Below the pieces are notes generated by a model that was given only the letters and a program-made list of their open reading frames with translations, did not search any database and was not told the DNA's origin. The position numbers and the translations under genes are program-made. This document shows positions 14,732 through 20,194 of a stretch of 20,194 nt of DNA, piece after piece. Each line of letters starts with the position of its first letter. Position 1 is the first letter of the stretch. Location of the stretch: contig URXS01000027.1 in assembly GCA_900551885.1 (NCBI GenBank), forward strand, positions 1 to 20,194. The letters are read 5' to 3'. The DNA comes from an uncultured Oscillibacter sp. GTDB taxonomy: Bacteria > Bacillota > Clostridia > Oscillospirales > Oscillospiraceae.

Positions 14732-16180
14732 TCAGCGACTCTGGCGCAGCAAGGCCTCTTTGATGTCCCAAAGCTTCTGGCTCAGGTCCACATAGTAATT
14801 GTGGGGATTCTCGAAGCGCTTCACCTCGTCCCACAATGCATCCACTTGCTCCCGGCAATACGCCTGGATATCCTGAAGGGTGGGCCGCTCATAGACCAGC
14901 TTGCCTCCCTGGAACACCGGCACCTGCAACGGGCGGATGGTGAAGTCAGTAAAGGTCTTCCGCTTCCAGGTGGCCCTGGGATCGAACAGTTCCAGAGGCT
15001 GGGTATTGTCTACGACCTCATCAAAGACAGCGATATAATCAGCCTCTGCCTTGCCGGTGGCCCGATCAAAGATCCGGTAGGTCTTTTTGAAGTGGGGAAT
15101 GGTGATCTTGTCCACGTTCTCGCTGACCTTGATCTTTGGAATAATCTGACCGTTCTCGTCCTCCACCGCCGCCAGCTTGTACACGCCGCCGAACACCGGC
15201 TCGCTGCGGGCGGTGATCATCCGCTCGCCTACGCCGAACAGGTCGATCTGAGCCCCCTGACGCAGCAGGTCCTGGATGATATACTCGTCCAGGGAGTTAG
15301 AGGCGGAGATCTGGCAGTCAGTCCAGCCGGCCTCGTCCAGCATCCGCCGGGCCTCCCGGGTCAGGTACGCGATGTCACCGGAATCCAGCCGGATGCCGCA
15401 CTTGGTAATGCCCCTGGGCCGCAGCACCTCGTTGAAGGCCCGGATGGCGTTTGGCACGCCGGACTTGAGCACGTTGTAGGTATCCACCAGGAGCGTGGCG
15501 TTGGTGGGATAGATCTCGCAATAGGTTTTGAATGCCTCGTACTCCGAGCCAAACATCTGGACCCAGGAGTGGGCCATAGTACCACCGGCGGGTACGCCGT
15601 AGAGCTGATCGGAAATGGTGCAGGCAGTGCCCTTGCAGCCACCGATAAAAGCCGCCCGGGCGCCGGTGACGGCACCGTCGGTGCCCTGGGCCCGGCGGGA
15701 GCCAAACTCCAGCACCGTTCTGCCGTGGGCCGCCCGGACGATGCGGTTGGCCTTAGTGGCGATCAGACTCTGGTGGTTAACAGCCAGCAGGGTAAAGGTC
15801 TCAATCAACTGAGCCTGGATGGCCGGAGCCCGGACCGTCACCACGGGCTCCCGGGGAAAGATCGGCGTTCCCTCCGGAATGGCCCAAATGTCCCCGGTGA
15901 AGCGGAAGTCCTTCAGATAGTCCAGAAAGGCCTCGGAGAACAGCCCCTTGCTCCGCAGGAACTCGATATCCTCTTCATCAAAGTGAAGGTCCTGGATATA
16001 GTCGATCAACTGATCCAAACCGGCACAGATGGCAAAGCCGCCCTTGTCTGGCACCTCCCGGAAGAATACATCGAAATAAGTGATCCGGTCTTTTAGTCCA
16101 GCCTGAAAATAGCCGTTGCCCATGGTCAGCTCATAAAAGTCGCACAGCATGGTCAAATTCAGCTTGTCGTTGCTCCGCAT
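14732..16180 (-). CDS. pncB: Nicotinate phosphoribosyltransferase
   Basis: This 482-residue enzyme converts nicotinate, PRPP and ATP to nicotinate mononucleotide, the entry step of NAD salvage. Family motifs are LTMLCDFYELTMGNGYF (9-25), FREVPDKGGFAICAG (40-54), EFGSRRAQGTDGA (158-170), AGGTMAHSW (198-206, with the phosphorylatable His), LVDTYNVLKSGVPNAI (231-246), GIRLDSGDI (262-270) and ISASNSLDE (291-299). The length fits the Gram-positive type. The start at 16178-16180 has GAGGTG at 7-nt spacing. The open frame to 16255 has no SD and would cover the -10 box. It is a single-gene unit divergent from coaW. A 20-bp palindrome overlaps its -35, suggesting repression. Confidence 0.95.
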   Translation of the reverse strand: MRSNDKLNLTMLCDFYELTMGNGYFQAGLKDRITYFDVFFREVPDKGGFAICAGLDQLIDYIQDLHFDEEDIEFLRSKGLFSEAFLDYLKDFRFTGDIWAIPEGTPIFPREPVVTVRAPAIQAQLIETFTLLAVNHQSLIATKANRIVRAAHGRTVLEFGSRRAQGTDGAVTGARAAFIGGCKGTACTISDQLYGVPAGGTMAHSWVQMFGSEYEAFKTYCEIYPTNATLLVDTYNVLKSGVPNAIRAFNEVLRPRGITKCGIRLDSGDIAYLTREARRMLDEAGWTDCQISASNSLDEYIIQDLLRQGAQIDLFGVGERMITARSEPVFGGVYKLAAVEDENGQIIPKIKVSENVDKITIPHFKKTYRIFDRATGKAEADYIAVFDEVVDNTQPLELFDPRATWKRKTFTDFTIRPLQVPVFQGGKLVYERPTLQDIQAYCREQVDALWDEVKRFENPHNYYVDLSQKLWDIKEALLRQSR

Positions 16181-16226
16181 GGTACGCACCTCGAATTTCT
16201 TCTGTGATGGGGATGCTGTTTTCTCG

Positions 16227-16255
16227 ATTATAAGCGGATGCGGCGGGAAAAGCAA
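16227..16255 (-). promoter_or_regulatory. Promoter of pncB
   Basis: On the minus strand there is TTGCTT (16250-16255), a 17-nt spacer and a perfect TATAAT (16227-16232). The start point would be near 16220, about 40 nt before the pncB ATG. Confidence 0.65.
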
Positions 16256-16265
16256 TTGCTTTTCC
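16246..16265. promoter_or_regulatory. Perfect 20-bp palindrome, candidate operator of pncB
   Basis: GGAAAAGCAATTGCTTTTCC is a perfect palindrome with no spacer. It covers the pncB -35 box, so a bound dimer would block RNA polymerase, and it lies 34 nt upstream of the coaW -35. I do not recognise it as the site of a named NAD regulator. Confidence 0.6.
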
Positions 16266-16298
16266 TGAAAAATTCGTCAAAAGTTTATCAATTCCCCG

Positions 16299-16327
16299 TT
16301 GACAAGGTCTGTCCCCTCCCCTATGAT
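16299..16327 (+). promoter_or_regulatory. Promoter of coaW and the HD-domain gene
   Basis: A perfect TTGACA (16299-16304), an ideal 17-nt spacer and TATGAT (16322-16327). The start point would be near 16334, about 60 nt before the coaW ATG. Confidence 0.82.
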
Positions 16328-16359
16328 GATAGCAGCACGGGGCACTAGCTCCGGCATCA

Positions 16360-16374
16360 GGCGGCCACGCCGCC
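16360..16374 (+). other. Hairpin directly before the coaW ribosome binding site
   Basis: GGCGGC and GCCGCC pair perfectly around a CAC loop. The hairpin ends one base before GGAAGG (16375-16380), the only SD-like sequence of coaW. It could stabilise the transcript or limit ribosome access. Confidence 0.4.
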
Positions 16375-16394
16375 GGAAGGACGTGATTTTCATC

Positions 16395-17231
16395 ATGGAT
16401 GTGATTTTGGGAATTGATATTGGCGGCTCCACCACCAAAATCGTGGGGCTGGACACCAGGGGTACCGTGCTCTCCATGCTGCGGGTCCGGGCCGAGGACC
16501 AGGTCACCAGCCTGTACGGTGCCCTGGGCAACTATCTCACCAGCAACCATCTGGCTCTGACGGACGTGCGGCGGGTGGTGCTGACCGGCGTCGGGGCCTC
16601 CTACGTAGATGGGAACATCTACGGCCTGCCCACCTGCAAGGTGGACGAATTCTCCGCCAGCGGCACCGGAGCCCTGGCCCTGTCGGGCCAATCCTCAGCA
16701 GTGGTGGTCACCATGGGCACCGGCACCGCCTTCCTCCACGCCGGCCCCCAGGGGGTACGGCATCTGTGCGGCAGCGGCATTGGCGGCGGCACCCTTGGCG
16801 GCCTGTGCCACAAGCTGGTGGGCATGGAACGGTTCGGACAGATCAAACGGCTGGCGGAGAGCGGGGATTTGAAGCAGGTAGATCTGACCATCGCCGATAT
16901 CTCCAAATCCGCCGCCGACAGCCTCCATCCCGACATGACTGCCGCCAACTTCGGCAATCTGGCGGAGGACGCCTCTCCGGCGGACCTGGCCGCCGGTGTG
17001 GTGAATCTGGTGCTCCAGGCCATCGGCACCATGACCGTGCTGGCCTGTCAGAGCTGCGACGCCGACACGGTGGTGGCCATCGGCTCCATGACCACGCTGA
17101 CCCAGGCGGAGGCCAACTTCCAGCTCTTTGAAAAGCTCTACGGCATCCACTATATCATTCCCGATAATGCCACCTTTGCCACCGCCATCGGTGCGGGGCT
17201 GTGCAGCCTGCGGAAAAAGGCGGTGGAGTGA
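16395..17231 (+). CDS. coaW: Type II pantothenate kinase
   Basis: This 278-residue protein opens with the ASKHA-fold ATP-binding motif ILGIDIGGSTTKIVG. It continues with TGVGASYVDG, the VDEFSASGTGALAL block and MGTGTAFL, the order found in type II pantothenate kinases of the staphylococcal and eukaryotic type. It phosphorylates pantothenate, the first step of CoA synthesis; type II enzymes are often weakly feedback-inhibited by CoA. ATG 16395 gives the usual N-terminus, but GGAAGG is 14 nt away. A GTG at 16383 is in frame and only 2 nt after the SD, so the start is not settled. The gene overlaps the HD-domain gene by one base (TGATG), implying coupled translation. Confidence 0.9.
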   Translation: MDVILGIDIGGSTTKIVGLDTRGTVLSMLRVRAEDQVTSLYGALGNYLTSNHLALTDVRRVVLTGVGASYVDGNIYGLPTCKVDEFSASGTGALALSGQSSAVVVTMGTGTAFLHAGPQGVRHLCGSGIGGGTLGGLCHKLVGMERFGQIKRLAESGDLKQVDLTIADISKSAADSLHPDMTAANFGNLAEDASPADLAAGVVNLVLQAIGTMTVLACQSCDADTVVAIGSMTTLTQAEANFQLFEKLYGIHYIIPDNATFATAIGAGLCSLRKKAVE

Positions 17232-18238
17232 TGGAGGGGCCGGGCCTCTGGCCCATTTACCATCCCCGCATTCCTCCCCTGCTGCGACATCTGGCAACCA
17301 CGGCCCCCGTGGAGCGGCTGCGGCAGGTGGGGATGAACTGTGGATGTGAGTATACGGATTTTCCGCGATTCCGGGAACTTGCCCCCTATTCCCGCTTCCG
17401 CCACAGCGTGGGTGTGGGGCTCATCGTCTGGCATTTTACCCATGACAATGCCCAGGTGGCGGCTGGGTTGCTCCACGATGTCAGCACACCGGTATTTGCC
17501 CACGTAGTGGACTTTCTCAACGGCGACCACCTGACCCAGACCTCCACCGAAAGCGGCACCGCCGCCCGGATTGCCGGTGATTCGGGTATCCTCCGAGTGT
17601 TGGCGGCTCATGGATTGACCCCGGAAATGGTCTCTGATTACCACCGCTACCCGATCGCCGACAATGAGTCCCCCCGCCTGTCGGCGGACCGGCTGGAGTA
17701 CACCCTGGGGAACGCCGTGAACTACGGCTTCATTACCGTGGAACAGGCCCGGTCCTTTTACCGGGACCTGACGGTGGTCCCCAATGAAGAAGGCGTTCCG
17801 GAACTGGCCTTTCGTACGCGGGAGACAGCCTCTGCTTTCACTGAGGCTGCGCTGGACTGTGCCCGGGTCTATGTAGCCGACGAGGACCGCTTCGCCATGG
17901 AGGCACTGGCGGCCCTGCTGCGGCGAGCCCTGGACCGAGGCGTGCTGAAGCGGGCGGACCTGATGGGTACCGAGCCGGAGGTCATTGCCCGGCTGTCTGC
18001 CGACCCGGTCTGTGGACCCTTATGGAAACAGTTCCGGTCTTTCTCCCGGCTGCGCCGGGCGGCAGAACAGCCAACGGATGGAAACTGGATCCGAATAGGG
18101 GCCAAACTGCGGTGGATCGATCCCCTCTTGGCAGGCGTGGGCCGGGTCTCCCGGTGGAACGAAGATCTGGCAGCAAAAATAGCGGATTTCCGTCGGACGG
18201 ATTTCAGCATCTGGCTCTCTGGAGAACCAGAAATATAG
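17231..18238 (+). CDS. HD-domain phosphohydrolase of unknown substrate
   Basis: This 335-residue protein has an HD-superfamily metal site: H58 in RFRHSVGVG, the doublet H82-D83 in AAGLLHDVSTPVFAH, and a further His/Asp in HVVDF (H91, D94). The family cleaves phosphate esters of nucleotides and related metabolites using divalent metals. Distant likeness to dGTPase and YfbR-type HD proteins is possible. The C-terminal half (about 180-335) has no feature I recognise. The start ATG overlaps the coaW stop (TGATG), so its production is tied to pantothenate kinase. That suggests, without proving, a function in CoA-precursor or other phosphometabolite balance. Signal peptide and membrane segments are absent. 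Confidence 0.87.
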   Translation: MEGPGLWPIYHPRIPPLLRHLATTAPVERLRQVGMNCGCEYTDFPRFRELAPYSRFRHSVGVGLIVWHFTHDNAQVAAGLLHDVSTPVFAHVVDFLNGDHLTQTSTESGTAARIAGDSGILRVLAAHGLTPEMVSDYHRYPIADNESPRLSADRLEYTLGNAVNYGFITVEQARSFYRDLTVVPNEEGVPELAFRTRETASAFTEAALDCARVYVADEDRFAMEALAALLRRALDRGVLKRADLMGTEPEVIARLSADPVCGPLWKQFRSFSRLRRAAEQPTDGNWIRIGAKLRWIDPLLAGVGRVSRWNEDLAAKIADFRRTDFSIWLSGEPEI

Positions 18239-18278
18239 ATGCGTTTCTCTTTCCCGGGAAAACCAAACAAAACACAAA

Positions 18279-18305
18279 GCGGCGGCGCCAAAAAGGCGCC
18301 GCCGC
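18279..18305. terminator. Terminator between convergent HD-domain and CD1247-like genes
   Basis: A perfect 11-bp GC stem (18279-18289 with 18295-18305) with an AAAAA loop. On the minus strand it is followed by a T-rich tract (TTTGTGTTTTGTTTGG), so it ends the small acidic protein gene efficiently. The plus-strand side (TGATGTTTGC) is weaker. Confidence 0.8.
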
Positions 18306-18319
18306 TGATGTTTGCTCGC

Positions 18320-18760
18320 TTACTCTTCGTCCTGAGGCTCCTGGGTGTCGTCCTCCATGCCGGTCAAATCAAATTCCAGCTTCTCCCCGCAGTTGGGGCA
18401 GATCACCTGTCCATCCTCCAGGACGGACTCATCGAAGTAGATGGTCTCCTCGCAGGTGGGGCAGGTGGTGGCGTAGCAGTCCTCGTCCTCGTCGGGCTCG
18501 TCGTACTCGTACTCATCCTCATCCTCGTCGTCCTCGTCCTCGCCGAAGACCACGTCCTCCACGTCCTCCAGATCGTCGCTGACGGCGTCCAGACCGTCTC
18601 CCAGCTCCTCCTGGGCGTCCTTCAGATCCTCGATCTCCAGAGCCATGTCGTCCAGCACATCGATGATGGCGGCAAGCAGCTTGCCCTCCTTCTTGTCAGT
18701 GTCCAGTTCCATACCCTCAGCCAGGCCCTTCAGATAGGCGACCTTCTCAGTGATTTCCAT
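18320..18760 (-). CDS. CD1247-type protein: N-terminal helix, acidic linker, zinc ribbon
   Basis: This 146-residue protein starts with MEITEKVAYLKGLAEGMEL, the N-terminal domain found across Clostridia and named after C. difficile CD1247; its function is unknown. Residues 1-65 are helical with coiled-coil-like heptads. Residues 66-94 are almost entirely Asp/Glu/Tyr. The C-terminal part holds a zinc ribbon (C100, C103, C121, C124, with C95 just before), followed by another acidic tail. The protein is strongly acidic and cytosolic. The start at 18758-18760 follows AAAGGAG at about 8 nt. It lies 93 nt downstream of efp, on the same strand, separated by a hairpin terminator. A role near the ribosome, RNA polymerase or a chaperone is conceivable, but nothing in the sequence shows one. 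Confidence 0.85.
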   Translation of the reverse strand: MEITEKVAYLKGLAEGMELDTDKKEGKLLAAIIDVLDDMALEIEDLKDAQEELGDGLDAVSDDLEDVEDVVFGEDEDDEDEDEYEYDEPDEDEDCYATTCPTCEETIYFDESVLEDGQVICPNCGEKLEFDLTGMEDDTQEPQDEE

Positions 18761-18791
18761 AGCGGCGACTCCTTTCGTTCTTAAAAGTCAG

Positions 18792-18808
18792 AAGTGGCTG
18801 TGCCACTT
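18792..18808 (-). other. Small hairpin in the efp to CD1247-like gap
   Basis: AAGTGGC (18792-18798) pairs with GCCACTT (18802-18808) over a 3-nt loop. On the minus strand it is followed by CTGACTTTTAAG. It may be a second weak terminator or part of the leader of the acidic protein gene. Confidence 0.35.
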
Positions 18809-18820
18809 GTTTCCTGTACG

Positions 18821-18846
18821 AAAGGGGGGACCCATGTCCCCCCTTT
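18821..18846 (-). terminator. Terminator-like hairpin after efp
   Basis: GGGGGGAC (18824-18831) pairs with GTCCCCCC (18836-18843) over a 4-nt loop, extended by an AAA/TTT pair. It begins 8 nt after the efp stop. The T-run on the minus strand is only three bases, so read-through into the next gene is likely. Confidence 0.6.
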
Positions 18847-18853
18847 TTCGGTG

Positions 18854-19423
18854 TTACTCCTTGCTGCGGCCCAGATACTCACCGGTACGGGTGTCGATCT
18901 GGATCTTCTCGCCCTCGTTGATGAAGATGGGCACCTTGATCTCGGCGCCGGTCTCCAGCTTGGCGGCCTTGGTGACGTTGGTGGCAGTATCGCCCTTCAC
19001 GCCAGGCTCGGTCTCAGTGACCACCAGGTCCACGAAGTTGGGCACTTCCACGGTGAACACGCTGCCCTTGTAGCTGAGCAGAGAGCACATGGTGTTCTCC
19101 TTGACGAACTGGAAGGCATCGCCCAGCACGTCCTTGTTCAGCGGGGTCATGTCGAAGGTCTCAGGGTCCATGAAGTAGTACAGATCGCCGTCGTTGTAGC
19201 TGTACTCGGCGTTCTTCCGCTCCACGGCCACCTGCTCAAACTTGGCGCTGGGGTTGAAGGCCTCCTCGCGAACGGCACCGGAGATGACGTTCTTGTACTT
19301 GGTGCGCACAAAAGCGGCGCCCTTACCGGGCTTGACGTGCTGGAAGTCCACGACCAGCATGGGCTTTCCGTCCATCTCGAAGATCATACCCTTGCGAAAA
19401 TCGCCGGCAGTAATGGTAGGCAT
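18854..19423 (-). CDS. efp: Translation elongation factor P
   Basis: This 189-residue protein is full length, with the N-terminal KOW-like domain followed by two OB domains. It relieves ribosome stalling at polyproline stretches by entering the E site. The tip loop is VKPGKGAAFVRTK, with the modifiable lysine at K34. The PGKGAA context resembles the Bacillus-type factor more than the beta-lysylated enterobacterial one, and no epmA/epmB-like genes are in view. The C-terminal signature (IKVPIFINEGEKIQIDTRTG) is intact. The start at 19421-19423 follows GAGGAGGA at good spacing. A promoter at 19508-19536 and a leader of about 78 nt precede it. Confidence 0.97.
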   Translation of the reverse strand: MPTITAGDFRKGMIFEMDGKPMLVVDFQHVKPGKGAAFVRTKYKNVISGAVREEAFNPSAKFEQVAVERKNAEYSYNDGDLYYFMDPETFDMTPLNKDVLGDAFQFVKENTMCSLLSYKGSVFTVEVPNFVDLVVTETEPGVKGDTATNVTKAAKLETGAEIKVPIFINEGEKIQIDTRTGEYLGRSKE

Positions 19424-19430
19424 AGGTTTT

Positions 19431-19479
19431 TCCTCCTCACAAATCTACGAGAAAACGACCTGCGGGAGGACATTTTCTC
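19431..19479 (-). promoter_or_regulatory. efp leader with possible SD-sequestering pairing
   Basis: On the minus strand, GAGAAAA and TTTTCTC (19473-19479 and 19449-19455) form a stem whose loop contains TCCTCCC (19464-19470). That segment is complementary over six bases to the efp SD, GGAGGA (19431-19436). Two mutually competing folds are therefore possible. Function is untested. Confidence 0.35.
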
Positions 19480-19507
19480 TTTTTTCATCTATCGTCATAC
19501 CTAGGCT

Positions 19508-19536
19508 ATTTTATCCTATGTTGTCCGCTATTGCAA
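19508..19536 (-). promoter_or_regulatory. Promoter of efp
   Basis: On the minus strand there is TTGCAA (19531-19536), a 17-nt spacer and TAAAAT (19508-19513), placed just after the yqeG stop codon. The start point would be near 19501. Confidence 0.65.
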
Positions 19537-19543
19537 GTATTTT

Positions 19544-20077
19544 TCAGGCCTCGCCGTCAATTTTTCCGCCTCTTTTTTCCATTCGGCGACTGCAGACGGC
19601 CTTGAAGGGGGCCTGAAGGGCGTGGAGCACCTTCTGCCATGCCGTCACGGCGCCGCCTGCCGGCTCCACCATCAGCGCCAGAACACCGCAGCGGTTGGCG
19701 GCCAGCACATCGGTCAGCAGCTTGTCCCCCAGCATGGCGGTGTGGCGGCGATCCGCTCCGGCCTTACGCATGGCGGCCTCCAGGCCTTTGGGGCTGGGTT
19801 TGCGGGCGTGGCCCTGATAGGGCACCCCCAGCTCCGCGCAGAATTCCGTCACCCGGCGGCCGGAGCGGTTATTGGAAACGATCATGAAGGCAATCCCCTC
19901 TGCCTTCAGGGCAGCAATCCAGGTCCGCAGCTTCTCGTCAGGACGCCGGACGGACTTAGGCGCCAGTGTGAAATCCAGATCGCTCAGCAGCAGCGTCACC
20001 CCCTGCCGGGCCAGCCAGCCGGGGGCAATCTGGTCGTATCGGTCAAACAAATAGTCGGGGGTCAGGGAAACGGGCAT
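19544..20077 (-). CDS. yqeG: YqeG-family HAD (IIIA) phosphatase
   Basis: This 177-residue protein carries all four HAD phosphatase motifs: LLLSDLDFTLAP (nucleophile D33 and acid D35), MIVSNN (S68), ARKPSPKGLE (K93) and AMLGDKLLTDVLAA (D118, D123). It is cytosolic and of the length typical for YqeG, a conserved Firmicutes phosphatase whose substrate is not firmly known. A cyanobacterial and plant relative acts on phosphatidylglycerophosphate. The start at 20075-20077 follows AAGGAG with 7-nt spacing; the ATG at 20155 has no SD and lies upstream of the predicted promoter. It precedes efp on the same strand, but efp has its own promoter. Confidence 0.92.
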   Translation of the reverse strand: MPVSLTPDYLFDRYDQIAPGWLARQGVTLLLSDLDFTLAPKSVRRPDEKLRTWIAALKAEGIAFMIVSNNRSGRRVTEFCAELGVPYQGHARKPSPKGLEAAMRKAGADRRHTAMLGDKLLTDVLAANRCGVLALMVEPAGGAVTAWQKVLHALQAPFKAVCSRRMEKRGGKIDGEA

Positions 20078-20108
20078 AGGCGGCTCCTTCATCGCATATT
20101 GTATTTTT

Positions 20109-20137
20109 AGTATACCAGCTTCGCGGAAAAACCACAA
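20109..20137 (-). promoter_or_regulatory. Candidate promoter of yqeG
   Basis: On the minus strand there is TTGTGG (20132-20137), a 17-nt spacer and TATACT (20109-20114), about 30 nt before the yqeG start. The -35 is weak. Confidence 0.55.
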
Positions 20138-20149
20138 GGGGGAGATCGT

Positions 20150-20194
20150 TTGCAAGTGTATCTCGCCGTCACGCCGGGGCAGGCGATAGAGGCG
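20150..20194 (+). CDS. Probable 5' end of a divergent gene, truncated by the window
   Basis: A GGGGGAG SD-like run (20138-20144) precedes TTG at 20150, then 15 open codons to the window edge (reading QVYLAVTPGQAIEA after the start). GTG at 20156 is an alternative start. Too little is present to name a product. Confidence 0.4.
   Translation, partial: MQVYLAVTPGQAIEA

Noticed and set aside
14468..16096. Plus-strand open frame of 542 codons opposite pncB
   Set aside because: It mirrors pncB and has no SD or family resemblance; pncB shows every motif of its family.
1..20194. CRISPR array, insertion sequence or toxin-antitoxin pair
   Set aside because: No regularly spaced short repeats, no transposase-like protein and no recognisable small toxin or antitoxin gene pair were seen.

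Overview
The window looks like a chromosomal segment of a gut-type Bacillota (class Clostridia, probably Oscillospiraceae). This rests on the gene content: EF-P followed by a small acidic zinc-ribbon protein of the CD1247 type, YqeG phosphatase, type II pantothenate kinase, Gram-positive-type nicotinate phosphoribosyltransferase, and strong SD sites of the AAGGAG/GAGG type before most genes. The taxonomic call is inference; no rRNA is present. Coding DNA is GC-rich. The one clearly AT-rich island is the divergent regulatory region around 6228-6521.

Region 1 (28-7406) is the most interesting part. A LysR-type regulator (6522-7406, +) is divergent from a six-gene minus-strand cluster. In transcription order this is an NCS1 (cytosine/allantoin/hydantoin class) permease, an Asp/Glu/hydantoin racemase-family protein, a DUF1177 protein, an AroM-family protein, an M18 aminopeptidase and a nitrilase-superfamily amidohydrolase, closed by a strong terminator at 28-58. 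The first four genes are packed with gaps of 4 and 13 nt and a 1-nt overlap. M18 and the amidohydrolase follow after larger gaps, and M18 has its own candidate promoter. The divergent region has near-consensus promoters on both strands and a dyad placed where LysR regulators normally bind. This reads as an inducible uptake and catabolic system for a small amide, cyclic ureide or peptide-like compound. Two of its proteins, DUF1177 and AroM, have no settled biochemical function.

Region 2 (7407-9696) is accessory or regulatory. It holds a lone CHAP-domain phage-type lysin (minus), a secreted stalk-domain protein with an Ada-like Cys/His tail (plus) behind a strong promoter and a 160-nt leader, and a tRNA-Gln(CTG) gene with its own promoter and terminator. 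No other phage genes are visible.

Region 3 (9662-14658) is a minus-strand operon: cardiolipin synthase (cls), a TtcA-type tRNA thiolase, and a 785-residue protein with an N-terminal zinc ribbon and 19 gap-free 36-residue Sel1 repeats.

Region 4 (14689-18305) is cofactor metabolism. pncB (NAD salvage, minus) is divergent from coaW (pantothenate kinase II, plus), which overlaps an HD-domain hydrolase. A perfect 20-bp palindrome lies over the pncB -35 box and is a good operator candidate.

Region 5 (18279-20194) holds the CD1247-like zinc-ribbon protein, efp and yqeG (all minus, each with a clear SD). A divergent plus-strand gene probably starts at the right edge.

All family assignments are from reading the translations; no searches were run.
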